Counted from the stretch's first letter, positions 1-11,439 are shown. The stretch: DNA of 64,000 bases from Chrysoperla carnea (GCF_905475395.1 NC_058338.1:6958935-7022934); one strand, 5' to 3'. Numbers and translations are program-made. Notes: generated from the sequence alone by a model not told the origin.

Positions 1-503
1 TGTTGCATACATGAAAGAATTCAGTTAAAATGTAAACGCGAGGTGTGCAGTTTAGTTCAATTCGTTCATCGTTGATTTTGATTGGTTTATAAGAAAATTA
101 TAATTCTTTTAGATAAAAAAAGAGATAAAAAAATCTACGTACAAATCACTGCATGAATGGCCAACTCAGATTTATCTGGGTTCGATTCAAGGTCCAAGTC
201 CGGAGCATTTCATAATTTTCATAATCCACCCTAATTTAAGTAAAAAAACTTATGTACAATAAGTATATTTTTATATACAGGTTGTCTCAAAAAAATTAAT
301 AATATTCCTAATGTTAAAAATTTGAGATAAGTTGTACGTTTACAAAATATAATGCCCAAGTTTTAAATTCTTCAATATTATTGAAATATCAACAAAGTTT
401 GCAGGAAGGAAATTTGTTGCCGTTCAAATTTTTTGATTGTTCCCGATTTTGCCGGTTTGTGGCCACTCTATAGAAGGAACATTTACCAAGGAAACAAAAC
501 ACT
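1..503. other. 3' flank of the first zinc-finger gene
   Basis: AT-rich sequence downstream of the stop codon of the minus-strand zinc-finger gene. It probably includes that gene's 3' UTR. A degenerate tRNA-like stretch around 134-200 carries a B-box-like GGTTCGATTCA and may be a SINE remnant. At about 279 there is an 'acaggttgtctca' motif resembling the ends of short dispersed repeats seen elsewhere in the window. No coding exon is visible. Confidence 0.4.
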
Positions 504-3483
504 TTATAATACATTGGATAATTCAGTTCTTTGTAAAAGTGCACTATCACAAAATTTATCTTCCTTTTTGAAAAACGAGCTCGCATCAGACGATGATACT
601 GGCGCTTGTTGCTGCTCCACTACAATGGCACTACCATCACTATTCGGTGCTGGAAGCGCACAATGTGAACGAAACCGTTGCATAGCACACTTCGCTTCAT
701 GTGCCCTACACACTTCAGATCGTGCAAACGCTCTCGCACACAACTTACACGAGTACGGACGATCACCGGTGTGCACTCGTATATGTACAGTTAACTTAGA
801 TTTTTGTGCAAATTTCTTCAAACAGAACGAACATTCATGTTTCTTCTCCGGATTATGTATCCGCCATTTATGATCGTTGAGTCGTCGTCGTGATGTGAAT
901 ATTTTAGCACAGACATCGCAAACAATTTGATCGTTTGCATGTTGTGTCATGTGTGTGTAAAGACCACTCGCTGTACGTCCAGCATACGAGCAGAGTTTAC
1001 ACGGATAGGCACGAATATCACTGTGTGATTTATTGTGTGTTTTGAGGGCGGATTTTGTTTTGAAACGTTTGCCACACGTTTCACAAACGTGTTCACGAAT
1101 TTCGTTGTGTACTAGAAAGTCATGACTTTCTAATTGTTTTTTATTGCCAGTACGTACGCCACATATTTGACATCTGAAAGAAAATTATACATTGAATAAA
1201 AAATCCTTACAGTCAAGTAAGGATTTCCCAAATTATAACTTACTTAAATTTATCTGTATGTGAGACCATGTGTGTTTTTAAGCTAATAGGACGCACTAAT
1301 TTTCCACAAGTGGGACAAGGAACTTGATGTTGACCTTCATGAATAATGAGATCGACTTTTTTATTAAATACCTGAAAAATATCATTTAAAAAAAAACACA
1401 TTTCAGTTCCAACATTCAAAAGATCTCAATAAGTTTTATCTTTTAGATTAAAAATGCTAACCTCTGGACATCTTTCACAATGGAAAACAGGTTTTCCTTC
1501 ATGATTTTCTTGATGTTCCAGATAATCCAACATTGTTTTCGATGACGCGAAACAAATATTACAAATGTAATTACATTTTGCAGCTTGTTTTATCTGAAAA
1601 CAAAAACAAAGAAATGTATTAAGGACCACCATATTCTTGGGTACCGGATTACTCTGGCGTTAAAGGGAATGAAGCAGCGGAATCGTTGACACTAGAGAAG
1701 TCGTCTCAAATGCCCCTTTCACCTGAGCTTGTCATTACCATAGCAAGATGCTCCGTAATTTACCGAATCAAGGAATTGCCACGAGTAGCTCATCTTAATT
1801 ATCGGGATATTACGCAGGGAATGCGACAGACCAATCAAAACCACATATTAAAAAGCTTTCAAAATTAGAATAAATTGGTTTACCATATCTTGTCTCTCCA
1901 AAGCAATTAAATAACTTTCCAAAGAATCATCTTCCGAATCATACAGTTCATAATCTTCCTGGTTTGTTGAAAACATTCGTTTTTTCCTGGTTGATTTTGT
2001 TGGACAGGAATCGTCATCTGATGTTCTATTGCTATTTTTTCTTCCAGGTGGCCGCCCCCTTCGATTTCCCGGATGTTTGGCATAAACCTGGAAATATATA
2101 CTGCTTAAATTGTATGTAATGTATCGAGGACAATAAATGCTGGCAGGAGGGAAATTAAATAACAAAAGTGGTCCACTCTGTATTTTGAAATTTACCTGTG
2201 ATGGTTTATAATCCAAATCATCTTCCAATTGTTGATCAAAAGAATCATCGCGTTGATCAAAACTATCATCATGATTTGATTGTTCATCATAATCACCACT
2301 GATTCCAATATCATCCTGGATCGCTGACTCAGGTTTTGATAAATATTTAATTTCATCTTGACTATTTTCGTATTGTTCATCTTTGAATGGTTGCGAATCG
2401 GTATCAAATAATGATTGATCAATATCGGTGTTATCCGAGTTCACTGATTCACGTAGTAGTTCATCAGCTTTATGGCATATTTGTTTAAATGTTACAAATT
2501 TTACAATCTGTTCAAAGCATGCATTGCATACCGAATGTGGAAGTCGATCATTTTGAATTACCTACAACGAGAAATATTATAATTAATCGAGCTAATAAAA
2601 CCGAAAAAAACCTAAAACGTTGTTTTTAATGTTACAACTCTGATTTTTTCGGTACTGGGCGTAAACTGCTCGTCTGAAGGTATAAAAAAAAAGTCAGTTT
2701 GGTCAGAAAGTGTGGTCTATTTACGCGTGGTACATTTTTTATCATGTAATTAACCCACCATATCTTAATCTGACGCGCTCGAGTTAATTTACCTATCGCA
2801 ATTTTGTTTTACCTAATTTGACCGTCTGCCCTACGTGGGTCCCCCCATATTTAGGGCCAATATTTGGTGGAGGTACTGAGGAAGGTCCAAGGAACCCCCC
2901 ATGTCTTAATCTGACGCGCTCGAGTAACTACACAAATCCCCTCTTGGGGATTCCCCTACTATTAAAACAAATATTAATTGATTAAACGATTATAATGTGG
3001 TTTTGATCAAATATTTGATTCAAAATCAATTCGACTTTTTATTTTGGACATTTCTAAACAATTGTTCACCTTTTTTTCAACGACAACTCTACTTATCAAG
3101 ACGTTTACTTCCGGGACATACTATTTATTATACATTATTAATTTGTTTACAATATTTAAAACAAATATTAATTGTTAATAAACAATTAAAACTTTACTCT
3201 CATAAATTACCATAGATATTTGCATAATTTTAATTGTTTACAAATATTGAAGAATGAACTTTATTGTTTACAAAACTTCGATTTAACATAAAATTAAAAG
3301 CCATTTAATAAAAAAAACAAATTGAAAAGTTTAACTTACACGCAACGAAGTACAATAAAAAATATTATTTGGTAGATCTGGTACATTTTTATCAAAAATT
3401 TGTATCATATTATTTTGTGGTGCTAAACATAACCTACATGTTGTCGAAAATGAGAATGCTTTTGTTGATTTTTTCGCTTTCAT
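504..3483 (-). CDS. ZAD-type C2H2 zinc-finger protein with AT-hook, 547 aa, six exons
   Basis: Probable DNA-binding transcription factor of the insect ZAD family, acting in the nucleus. Coding exons on the minus strand: 3483-3340, 2561-2196, 2087-1884, 1593-1462, 1371-1244, 1173-504; all have AG/GT borders and phases that close. The ZAD has its four zinc cysteines at residues 16, 19, 60 and 63 and is split by intron 1; the domain normally mediates dimerisation. An acidic, serine-rich linker follows (about 85-165), then an AT-hook core RGRP at 180-183 flanked by arginines, then nine zinc fingers from about residue 240 to 470. The ninth is C2HC-like, with Cys in place of the last His. A low-complexity tail with a Gln run ends the protein. 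Start ATG at 3483 chosen because it lies 15 codons before the first ZAD cysteine with no better upstream candidate. Head to head with the next ZAD gene. The individual orthologue is not recognised. Confidence 0.85.
1630..1860 (+). mobile_element. LINE RNase H fragment in a ZAD gene intron
   Basis: The plus strand translates to VPDYSGVKGNEAAESLTLEK, matching the conserved 'W-P-x-H-S-G-x-x-G-N-E-x-A-D' block of the RNase H domain of Jockey/R1-type non-LTR retrotransposons. The fragment lies inside intron 3 of the minus-strand zinc-finger gene (1594-1883), antisense to it, and makes up most of that small intron. The usual His and Asp of the motif are changed, so it is a decayed relic. Confidence 0.7.
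2640..2960. repeat. Dispersed-repeat segment with duplicated 20-bp end motif
   Basis: Intron 1 of the minus-strand ZAD gene. A block at 2640-2725 resembles 35358-35445 (shared features: '...gggcg-aaact...cgt-tga-ggt...' and 'tttacg'). The motif 'cttaatctgacgcgctcgag' occurs twice, near 2765 and 2905, and a variant occurs in inverse orientation near 56492-56512. This looks like the end of an uncharacterised dispersed element. Confidence 0.45.
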
Positions 3484-4737
3484 TATTCCATAAAAAAACT
3501 ATTTTTTTAGCACATCGAAATGTTTCTTTTTTAGGACTCAAAGGATTCACAAAACTTAGTTTTTATGTTTATTTAAGTTGTGGAATTTAGTTTTATTTTT
3601 GTTATGATATGGGTGGGTGTTTTTGTTAATAAAAAAAATATATATTTTTGTTCTTTGTTTAGCCTATGTTTGATGGTAATGTTCTCTTTCTTTTTATTAG
3701 CGATAAAACAAAATGGAGATGAATGCCTCATTAAATGCATGATGAACAATAAATAAATAATTATTTGAAATTTTTTAAATAATCTTGGACACAAAATTTT
3801 GGGATATAAGTTTTAAAATTTTTGAAACATAAATTTGTAATATATTACATAATACAATTAAAAACAGATTTTTGCTTAATGTTTATTCAAAACCGGGATC
3901 AGCTTTTAGCGAAACGATGGCACCCTGAACATAAAGTTTTTTTTATGATTTTTGTTCTTTTTTTACATGTATTAAAAGTTTAGACTAAAGTTTGTAACGA
4001 TTGAAAATGTTGACATAGGACTTAGTATGTACCCAACCCCCCTCAAAACAACTTTTGCTTTTAAATATTTTTTCTCGAAAAAACTTATTTTTCGAAATTG
4101 CTTACTTGTGCCAAATTAAAGAAACATCCAGTAAACGTTGTATAAGTTCAGTCCAAAATTTTTAACGATTAGAAATACCTACTGATTGTACTGAACTCTT
4201 CGCAACAGACCACCCCCCCCCCCCACAGATACCACTTCCATGGTACAGGACTTTGGCTACTTCCACACTTCCCTGCCCAATACTGGTCAACACTTTTGAC
4301 CGTCTCCGTAACATTGGCCATGAACTCTACTCGACAGACAATAATTTTGATAGCATTCCTGACCCTCCGCCACCATTCATGACCTTCCTTTAGACATCCT
4401 CACGAATATCGTCCAGAATTTTAAGTTTTTAACTTAAAAAAATACTGCTCAAGTTTTCATTGACTTCCCGAAAAATGAATCCTTACGAAAAAAATACATT
4501 CCCGACTGACCTTAAAGCCAAAAATATCGTGTTTCTAAAAATTTCAATAGTTTTTGGCTGGATGTTGATGAATCAGTCAGTCAATGATCTTTTGAATATG
4601 AAGTAATCAAACTTCTCTCTTTATGTAGAGGACAGATGTACAAAAAAAAATAAATCAAAACAACGTGGAAAAGCATTTATAACCATTTTTAGAGTAAAGC
4701 GTGTATTTTTATCAATAAATTATAAAATAAATAGAAA
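3484..4737. other. Intergenic region between divergent ZAD genes
   Basis: About 1.25 kb between the start codons of two head-to-head zinc-finger genes, so both promoters should lie here. Contents: AT-rich sequence, short matches near 3985 and 4146 to the 'aagtttgtaacg' repeat family, a poly-C run at about 4211-4223, and a slightly more GC-rich stretch at 4228-4400 that I could not identify. No TATA box can be chosen with confidence. Confidence 0.4.
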
Positions 4738-7700
4738 ATGGAAGAATATGAAAATGTTTGTCGTACATGTTTATGTAAAAATAATGCAAACATATCTATA
4801 TTTAATGTTGACCATATTGATTCTATTGAATTTGTAACTATTTTAAGAGAATGCACTTCAATACAAGTAAGTAAAACAAACCGCTTTTATTTACATTTCA
4901 TTATCATTATGACATCATCTCATCATTTTATAAACAAATCACAATCATAGGCTTTTATTATTAAAACAATTGAATAGAAAAACAAAATTTAAATATGAAT
5001 TAAATAACATATTTAAAAGCTTTTATTAAAATTCCAAACGGTTTAATAGACACCACTAAAACTTCGAAAAAACGAGTATCGATGGAGTTAAAGCGGTGTT
5101 ATAGCACTATTATTTCTATAAACTGTGTATTTTTTTTCGAGAAAAGAACGAACTGACAATTTCATGTATTTCGTGGTACAACATGATAAGGTACCATGGA
5201 TCATATATCATTATGTATCTAGAATCACTCCCATTGATTGTGTCTGAAAGTAATCTCTTCAACATGTAGTCTATTAATCGAGGAAATAAAACTGAAAAAC
5301 AGTCTGACTCAGTAATCGACTTCCCGCCAGTATATTTTCACGGGAGCAGATGAAAAAGTTTATCTGAGTGAACTCAAGAAAATCATATTCATGCGAACTT
5401 GTGCTCGATTTACGAACACAATGTGGGGCAGAAGTACCCTACTTCACGATACTACATGCCTTACTTCACGATACTACAAACATTTTCCATCGGCTCACAT
5501 ACTCTTTTGCCGCGGAATCGATTCTTGGATCAAATATCTTATTTCCTCGGCTAATTTACAGTTCACTCTAAGGAACAGTACCTTGTATGTGATTGAAATA
5601 TTTAAATCATTGTTTGTAGATTGCCGAATTTGACAAATTGCCAAAATTAATATGTCAAAAATGTATCGATCAAGTAAATGTTAATTATAATTTCAAAAAA
5701 CAATGCTTAGAATCACAGGAAACACTTTTATTAATCAGCGAAAAGCATTCAGATATTAATATTGATAAAGTTGATATTAAGGATGAATTATTGTATACTG
5801 ACACTGATAACAATTATCACGAGGACGGTAATGATGGCGATGTCAAAAGTGAAGACTTCGGCGACGATGAAAATGATTTAGGTAAGAAAGAGTTTAGAAA
5901 ATAAGTGAGTCAGGTAATAGGATATTCTACTATTTTTGAAAAAGTACTGCAAATGTTGATTTTGCTAATAAAAAGTCACAAAAAATTTATTTCGGAAAAA
6001 TACACACGCTTTCCTGCCAAAAACTTAAATTTTAAACCTTTTTTAAACTGTCAAAAACGCGGGCATCTAATTTGATGACATAATATCGGTATCATTATAC
6101 GAAATAACACAAATAAGTTTGACATATATATTCATAGACATCTGATTATAATAAATATAAATACTTATTATCTATGGATATATTATACCCAGCTGTCTAC
6201 ATTGAACTAATTGATGGTCTATGACTCATACCGCTATGACATCACAGCAGGGCTTGCTCGCGTTTTAGGTCACGTGATATACAGTTTAAAAATTACGACT
6301 TTTAATTTTAATATTTTAAAAGAAAAATATGCTTTTATGACTCGAAATCAGAATATTTAAGTATATTTTTACATAAATTTTAACTTTTTTCAAATTTCAT
6401 GATTTATTTTTGACTAACGTTAATACCGTCATCCTGAGTATAAGACTAATTTATTCTGACTGATTCTAATTACGGAGCATCTTGTTATTTATAACTGGGA
6501 GTTATCAGAAATACCTTAACTAGATGATTTTTTAGATGCTGACGACGACTATAACGAATATATTTGTTTAAACGACGGTGATATTAAATACGAATCAAAT
6601 GACAATAATAAGAAACATAAAGCTAAAAAACGAAAAAATGGAACGACCGATACGACAGGAACCGATGACGAGCAACGTATTAAATGTGAAGAATGTAGTT
6701 TAACATTCAATAAGAAAAGTGGTCTAGATCAACATGTCCGTTTAGAGCATTCCAATCGTAAATATAAATGTGATCAATGTGATAAAAGTTTTATTTTATT
6801 GGGATGTTTAAAAAATCATCAATTAAGTCATGGTTTCAATTGTAAAATATGTTTACGAAGTTTTGAGAGTGCGGACATTTTGAATGAACATTTAGTCGAG
6901 CATAAAAATCAAAATGGTTTTGTGTGTAAAGAATGTGGAAAAGAATTTGCGAAAAAAGTTAAATTAAAATTACATTTAAGGGTAAGTTAAGAATAAAAAT
7001 TTTTTTATTTTAGACGTTTACATCTTTGAGTTGGCAATATTCTTTTGTTTAACCCGTCAGCACTCGCCTATTTTTGACCATTGCTATTTGATTTATATTT
7101 TCTAATTTATATGCAAGGAATCTCTCATTAAATTAGAAAATTAAAACCCATGAAATAGGGAATATTCATGTAATTTTTTATATTTTTAATTCATTGTTTA
7201 CACCGTTATAACAAAGTAAAAAGATGAATACTGCTTAAAAATGCTGTATTTAAGTGTAAAAAAATATTTAAAATACATAATAATTTTGAGATATTTAAAC
7301 GCAGTTTTCTGGCGCTTTCTGTTGATGACGTATAAGTACGTGATCTGTCAATTGGTGACAGTTCAATGTATAATATACACTTTAAAAAAAATGAATTTAC
7401 AACACAGAATTTACACTCGTTATTTTTAAGTTTTCTAATAAAAAGCCGTAGAATAGTATCATTTAATGAAATACCATATAAAATGTAAGTAATTAATATC
7501 ATACAGTATGTCAACAAATTTGACAAGCCCGTACTATGATGTCACGTCCGTATAAAAATTTGAATTTCCGTTTTAGAAATTTTTAAATGCCCTCACTGAA
7601 TTTGTACATTTATTAATTAATTTTAAGTAATTAAAAAGATATTAATTACTAAAATAATGGTTTAGTTGAAATGTCCAGTCATTAAAGTTACGGAAGAAAA

Positions 7701-8805
7701 ATATTTGAACCAAATTTAAATTTCATAAATATTCCCTATTGAACCCAGCACTCATGCCTTTGAAATTTAAGTTTCAATGAATATCAAAAATTCCAAATAT
7801 AAAAACAATACATTTTTTACAGACTCATACAGGTGAAAAACCACATTTATGTACGGTTTGTGGACGAACATTTGCATTACAAGGAAATTTAAATACTCAT
7901 ATGCGAATGCACAATGGAGTCAAACCATATTCATGTCATTTGTGTAGTAAGTATATCAAATGTGATCCATTTACGATGGTTTTTTTAAATGTGTTGATAT
8001 TTTGGCCATAATGGTCTTGTATCGTGGCAAATAAAAACATTCCTGTAAACGGAAATGACAAAGTATTTGATATTTGAACGATTTAACAATCGAATAATCT
8101 CTCGTAAAACAGACGCTAATTGATCACCTAGATCTTGCGATTTATGGCTTGTTGATTTTTTTCTTTTGAAATATTTAAAGGTGAAAATCTCCACTTACGA
8201 TATTTTTTTTGTTTACAGGTAAAGGTTTTGTACAATGGTCATCTTGGAAAAGTCATATGATAACACATGAAAACGAACGAATTTTCGATTGTCCAAAATG
8301 TAATAAAAGTTTTACACGTAAAGCGGTATTACGTAATCATTTAGCATTCCATTCAGACGTACGAAAATATTCATGTCCATTTTGTCCGAAGAAATTTAAA
8401 ACATCATCGGAACTTGTTACACATCGAAATATTCATACCGGTATGTATAAACTATAGGGTGTTTAAAAACTCATTTTCAATATTCTCTGATAATTACCGA
8501 TTTTTTCAGATCCTTATATCGATTTTCCCATGATCCTTAAATGCCCAGTGCCTGCAAAAGATTAATCACGGTCCTATTCTTACTTTTTTACAATAATACT
8601 GATTGTTTTTTCTATTTTATTGACAGGTGAAAAAAGTTATATTTGTTCATACTGTAACAAAAGTTTTAATCGTGCAAGTACATTACGTGTTCATAAACGG
8701 ATCCACACGGGAGAAAGACCTCACGTTTGTAAAATATGCTTTAGAGGTTTTATTCAACTACATGTTTTGAACACGCATTTAAAAACGCATAAAATAAACG
8801 AATGA
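4738..8805 (+). CDS. ZAD-type C2H2 zinc-finger protein, 453 aa, six exons
   Basis: Probable nuclear transcription factor of the insect ZAD family. Exons: 4738-4866, 5620-5881, 6536-6981, 7823-7946, 8219-8440, 8627-8805; every junction has AG/GT signals and consistent phase. The ZAD is split by intron 1 at the same relative place as in the neighbouring gene, with zinc cysteines at residues 8, 11, 55 and 58. A strongly acidic linker (about 80-170) ends in a basic KKHKAKKRK stretch that could be a nuclear localisation signal. Ten regular C2H2 fingers then run from about residue 180 to the C-terminus, several joined by TGEKP/TGERP-type linkers, a spacing typical of sequence-specific DNA binding. 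Introns carry MITEs. The shared ZAD split and divergent layout suggest paralogy with the minus-strand neighbour, although the fingers differ. The specific orthologue is not recognised. Confidence 0.88.
5935..6445. repeat. Possible foldback remnant in ZAD gene intron 2
   Basis: An intronic stretch with weak inverted similarity between about 6050-6085 ('aaaacgcgggc...tgatgacat') and 6235-6270 ('gacatcacagcaggg...cgcgtttt'). It may be a decayed MITE. The ends are not clear. Confidence 0.25.
7155..7739. mobile_element. 585-bp non-autonomous DNA transposon (MITE) in ZAD gene intron 3
   Basis: Terminal inverted repeats: left end ATAGGGAATATTCATG, right end the reverse complement of ATAGGGAATATTTATG (15 of 16 match). 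A 4-bp direct repeat TGAA flanks the element (7151-7154 and 7740-7743). No transposase reading frame is present. The left 200 bp recur at 19474-19680 inside a Polycomblike intron at roughly 90% identity, confirming a dispersed family. The superfamily is not assigned; a 4-bp duplication could also be chance. Confidence 0.65.
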
Positions 8806-8947
8806 AATCATATAAATTTCTTTACGAAAATTGTATATTAATGAAAAATTTATGTGTATGGCCTAATTATGAATAATTTAATGAATTTTAAGTGAATTTG
8901 TTCAATAATCTCAAATGAATCTCAATTTTAGTATTTTAATTGATCTA

Positions 8948-8967
8948 AATAAAACGACGATAATAAA
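8948..8967 (+). terminator. Polyadenylation signals of the plus-strand ZAD gene
   Basis: Two AATAAA hexamers (8948-8953, 8962-8967) lie about 145 nt after the stop codon at 8803-8805. Confidence 0.5.
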
Positions 8968-9437
8968 ATATAATCGATTTAATTTTAATAAAAAAAATTT
9001 TTAATATATAATGTGTACAGTCTTTAATCAGTCTTTTCTGTTTTTTAAAAAAACAATATTTTGATACCATGATATATGAAAGGTATCAGGGTATATCAAG
9101 TTTAGTCCCAAGTTTGTAACGCCTAAAAATATTGATGCTACAACATATGCGATGACTGGTTAATTTGGATAACAGATAACATGTTTTTCTTAAACCTTAT
9201 AATGAAAAAGTTTTTCATATGTAGCCAACTTAAGTAGACACCCTGTATACATGGTATAAGAACCTGTATACGATGTTTTCGAATAAAACAATTTTTACTC
9301 GAGTAATTTTTCCGTCGATGTAGGTATTGTTTAAAATAGGATAGCCGGTATTAGACAATTTTTTTTAAGGACAGGTTGTTTGTTTTAATTAATAAACATA
9401 TTTTAATTTTGAAATTTGTTTTAATTAGTAAATATAT

Positions 9438-9443
9438 TTTATT
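9438..9443 (-). terminator. Polyadenylation signal of IMP3
   Basis: AATAAA on the minus strand, 36 nt beyond the stop codon of the short last exon (stop 9481-9479). Its position supports the short-terminal-exon model rather than the read-through stop at 9963. Confidence 0.5.
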
Positions 9444-9478
9444 TAACAAATACAATTTTTTAATAAAATTTACTGGAA

Positions 9479-11439
9479 CTAAAGTAAAAAATCATCCCGC
9501 TGAAATAAAAGAAAAACAAAATTAGGAAAAACACTTCAAGTATATTAAGTGGCTCATAGACGTTTAATAATTTCTCTCAGTTCAATGTTCCGAATTTTAT
9601 TTGAACTTTAGTGGAATCAAAATCAAAGTAAAATTGATAGTTCCCATCAATCGAATGGCAAAATATAATCTACGCTTTTAAATGCTTAAAATAGTTCATA
9701 CTCATGTTCGTAGCTGTGCTTGAAATATATGTACGTAAATCTTTATAAAGCCGGCGAAAAAATGTACAAAAATTTGTTTGTAACTTCATTAATAACAGAC
9801 TGTATTCTGGCATTTCATTTTTTCTGTTAAAATCGCCCAATTTAATAATAAAAATAATAAAACCTAAGAGGGGTACCGCCAATGGGTCCCTAGCAACTAG
9901 CCCAAAGGGTTCTCTGTACCCTCCTTGGAGATGCTATTTAAATCAAATGAAGCTATAAAATTCTATCGAGACCAGACGCCACGCAGAATGTCTACATTAT
10001 TAGCATGGATCTGATCGAAATTATCGAACGTGTGTCCATAGGCCCACTTTTTAATAATTTTTACCTCTCCGTTATATTCTAATACATGTTGTCGTATCTT
10101 TGAACTATCAACCCATGTAACAAAATCTTCTAAATTACGAGTCACCAAAAATGCGGGATCCTTCACTAATTCAGGTCCAATTCGAACATGTCCTTGTTCA
10201 ATCATTTTTGTAGCATGTTTTAAATTTTCAGACATTTTATCTGCAAAAAAATATATATTTTAGTTTGTAATTATTCATAAACACTAAAATAAAGCGCAAG
10301 GACAGAGGAGTAAGGCTCCCCGGAGATAAAAATAAAAATGACTTCCAATGTTTATCAGCAGAATATGGAGAACTTTTTAGCTCTTCTTACTTAGGTTAGG
10401 TTAGGTTAGAGTGGCTCCCTGGGGTGGGACACACTTAGACCATAGGGTCCGTTGTGATACCGTTAATGGATTGGCCCATCCCCGGCCACTACTCCATGAA
10501 TCATTTGGAGCTGTTTAAGAACAGCAGGAGGGCTTTGACGTCGGCTGACTTTAGGTCGGAGAGGTCGTCAAAGAGAGGCTGGCTCAAGTAAGTCCATCTC
10601 CTCATGACAAGAGCTGGGCAGTGACAGAGAAGATGAGACATTGTCTCCTCCTCGTCATCACTGTGACAGCTCCTGCAGTAGTCGTGATACACTGCCAGGC
10701 CTAAGCGTTCAGCATGCTTGCCGCCCAGCCAATGTCCTGTGATAGCCGCAACAAATTTGCGAACAGAGGCCCTTGGAAGTGATATGAGAACTTTGGAACG
10801 CCTGCGATTGTACTCAGACCATATCTGTCTTGTAGTACCACAAGTACGTTCTTCCCTCCATCTAAGATTGGCCTTTTTCCGGATATCCTATTTCAGGAGT
10901 ATTTATTGATGCTTGTGTCCGGCACCATTGTGCCATTTCTGGCAAGCTCGTCGGCTTCACGATTTCCTGGAATGTCCCTGTGTCCCGGTACCCATATCAG
11001 TCTTCTTACTTACTTTTAACCATAATAATAGGTAATCGTCTACGACAAAAACAAGAAGCTGTAACTTTTTCAACAAGACTTAAATCCCATCGAGACGGAA
11101 TTAAACCCATTTGATATAATTTATCTAACAGTAATGCACTTTTCTCGATTCTATACGGATCTTTTGGATCAAATTGTTTGATACTTCTTGCAACTTCACG
11201 TATTTCTCTACATAGTTTTTTGTATCTAAAATATAAAAAATTGTTATTAAAAATCATTCCATGTGCACAAAAAAAGAGTAAAAGTAATAAAAATTTACTA
11301 ACGTTGCATAGTCTTCTCGTTTTTGAATGTAATATTTTTTTAAAATTTTTACTTCATGTAAATTATTATCAACTTTCCAATCGATAAAATCAACTTTTTT
11401 TAATAATTTCTGTTCATGAAATTTTAATTTTCGTACCAT
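9479..11439 (-). CDS. IMP3: U3 small nucleolar ribonucleoprotein IMP3, 181 aa, four exons
   Basis: IMP3 joins the MPP10-IMP3-IMP4 complex of the U3 snoRNP in the nucleolus and is needed for early pre-18S rRNA cleavage. Exons (minus): 11439-11303, 11225-11014, 10240-10065, 9499-9479. The start [18 protein letters not shown] is nearly the vertebrate N-terminus. [18 protein letters not shown] spans intron 1. The RNA-binding S4 domain occupies about 109-173, with EQGHVRIGP and the conserved [10 protein letters not shown]...VLEYN. Exon 4 follows a TTTTATTTCAG acceptor and adds only RDDFLL and a stop, matching the conserved RDDFDL end. Length fits the human protein (184 aa). Reading past the exon-3 donor (GAG|GTAAAA) would give a 208-aa form whose tail runs into a LINE fragment; I regard this as intron. 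Intron 2 holds a LINE insertion touching the donor. Confidence 0.93.
9870..10035 (-). mobile_element. LINE 3'-end fragment in IMP3 intron 3
   Basis: On the minus strand, '...ctgcgtggcgtctggtctcg' and further on 'gggctagttgctagggaccc' match the plus-strand fragments near 34111, 54411 and 52811-52910 ('cgtggcgtctagccttg', 'ggagctagggccccatttgc'). These are the 3' end of one LINE family (end of the RNase H region plus 3' UTR). The copy is 5'-truncated and in the same orientation as IMP3. Confidence 0.65.
10394..11000 (-). mobile_element. 5'-truncated LINE in IMP3 intron 2 with 12-bp target-site duplication
   Basis: The minus strand encodes the C-terminal zinc-knuckle-like tail of a LINE ORF2 (10692-10501: [20 protein letters not shown] followed by CPAL), after the RNase H region. 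The 3' end is three telomere-like repeats (ggttaggttaggttag on the plus strand). A perfect 12-bp direct repeat 'tcttcttactta' flanks it at 10382-10393 and 11001-11012. A second copy of the family lies at 48012-48330. Same orientation as IMP3. Confidence 0.85.

Larger units (their letters stand above)
8806..9478. other. Region between zinc-finger gene and IMP3 3' ends
   Basis: AT-rich spacer between two converging genes. It contains the ZAD gene polyadenylation signals (8948-8953 and 8962-8967), a 'gtcccaagtttgtaac' dispersed-repeat head at 9105-9120, and the IMP3 polyadenylation signal at 9438-9443. No exon seen. Confidence 0.4.

Noticed and set aside
433-873. 146-codon plus-strand frame
   Set aside because: Antisense to the last zinc-finger exon of the minus-strand ZAD gene; cysteine pattern is an artefact of the complementary codons.
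9963-10235. Longer IMP3 C-terminal frame ending ...[10 protein letters not shown]
   Set aside because: The conserved RDDFLL end is found in a separate downstream exon with good splice signals, and the extra tail overlaps a LINE 3' end shared with other sites in the window.
10394-10410. Interstitial telomere from ggtta repeats
   Set aside because: Only three units, and they coincide with the 3' end of a LINE bounded by a target-site duplication.
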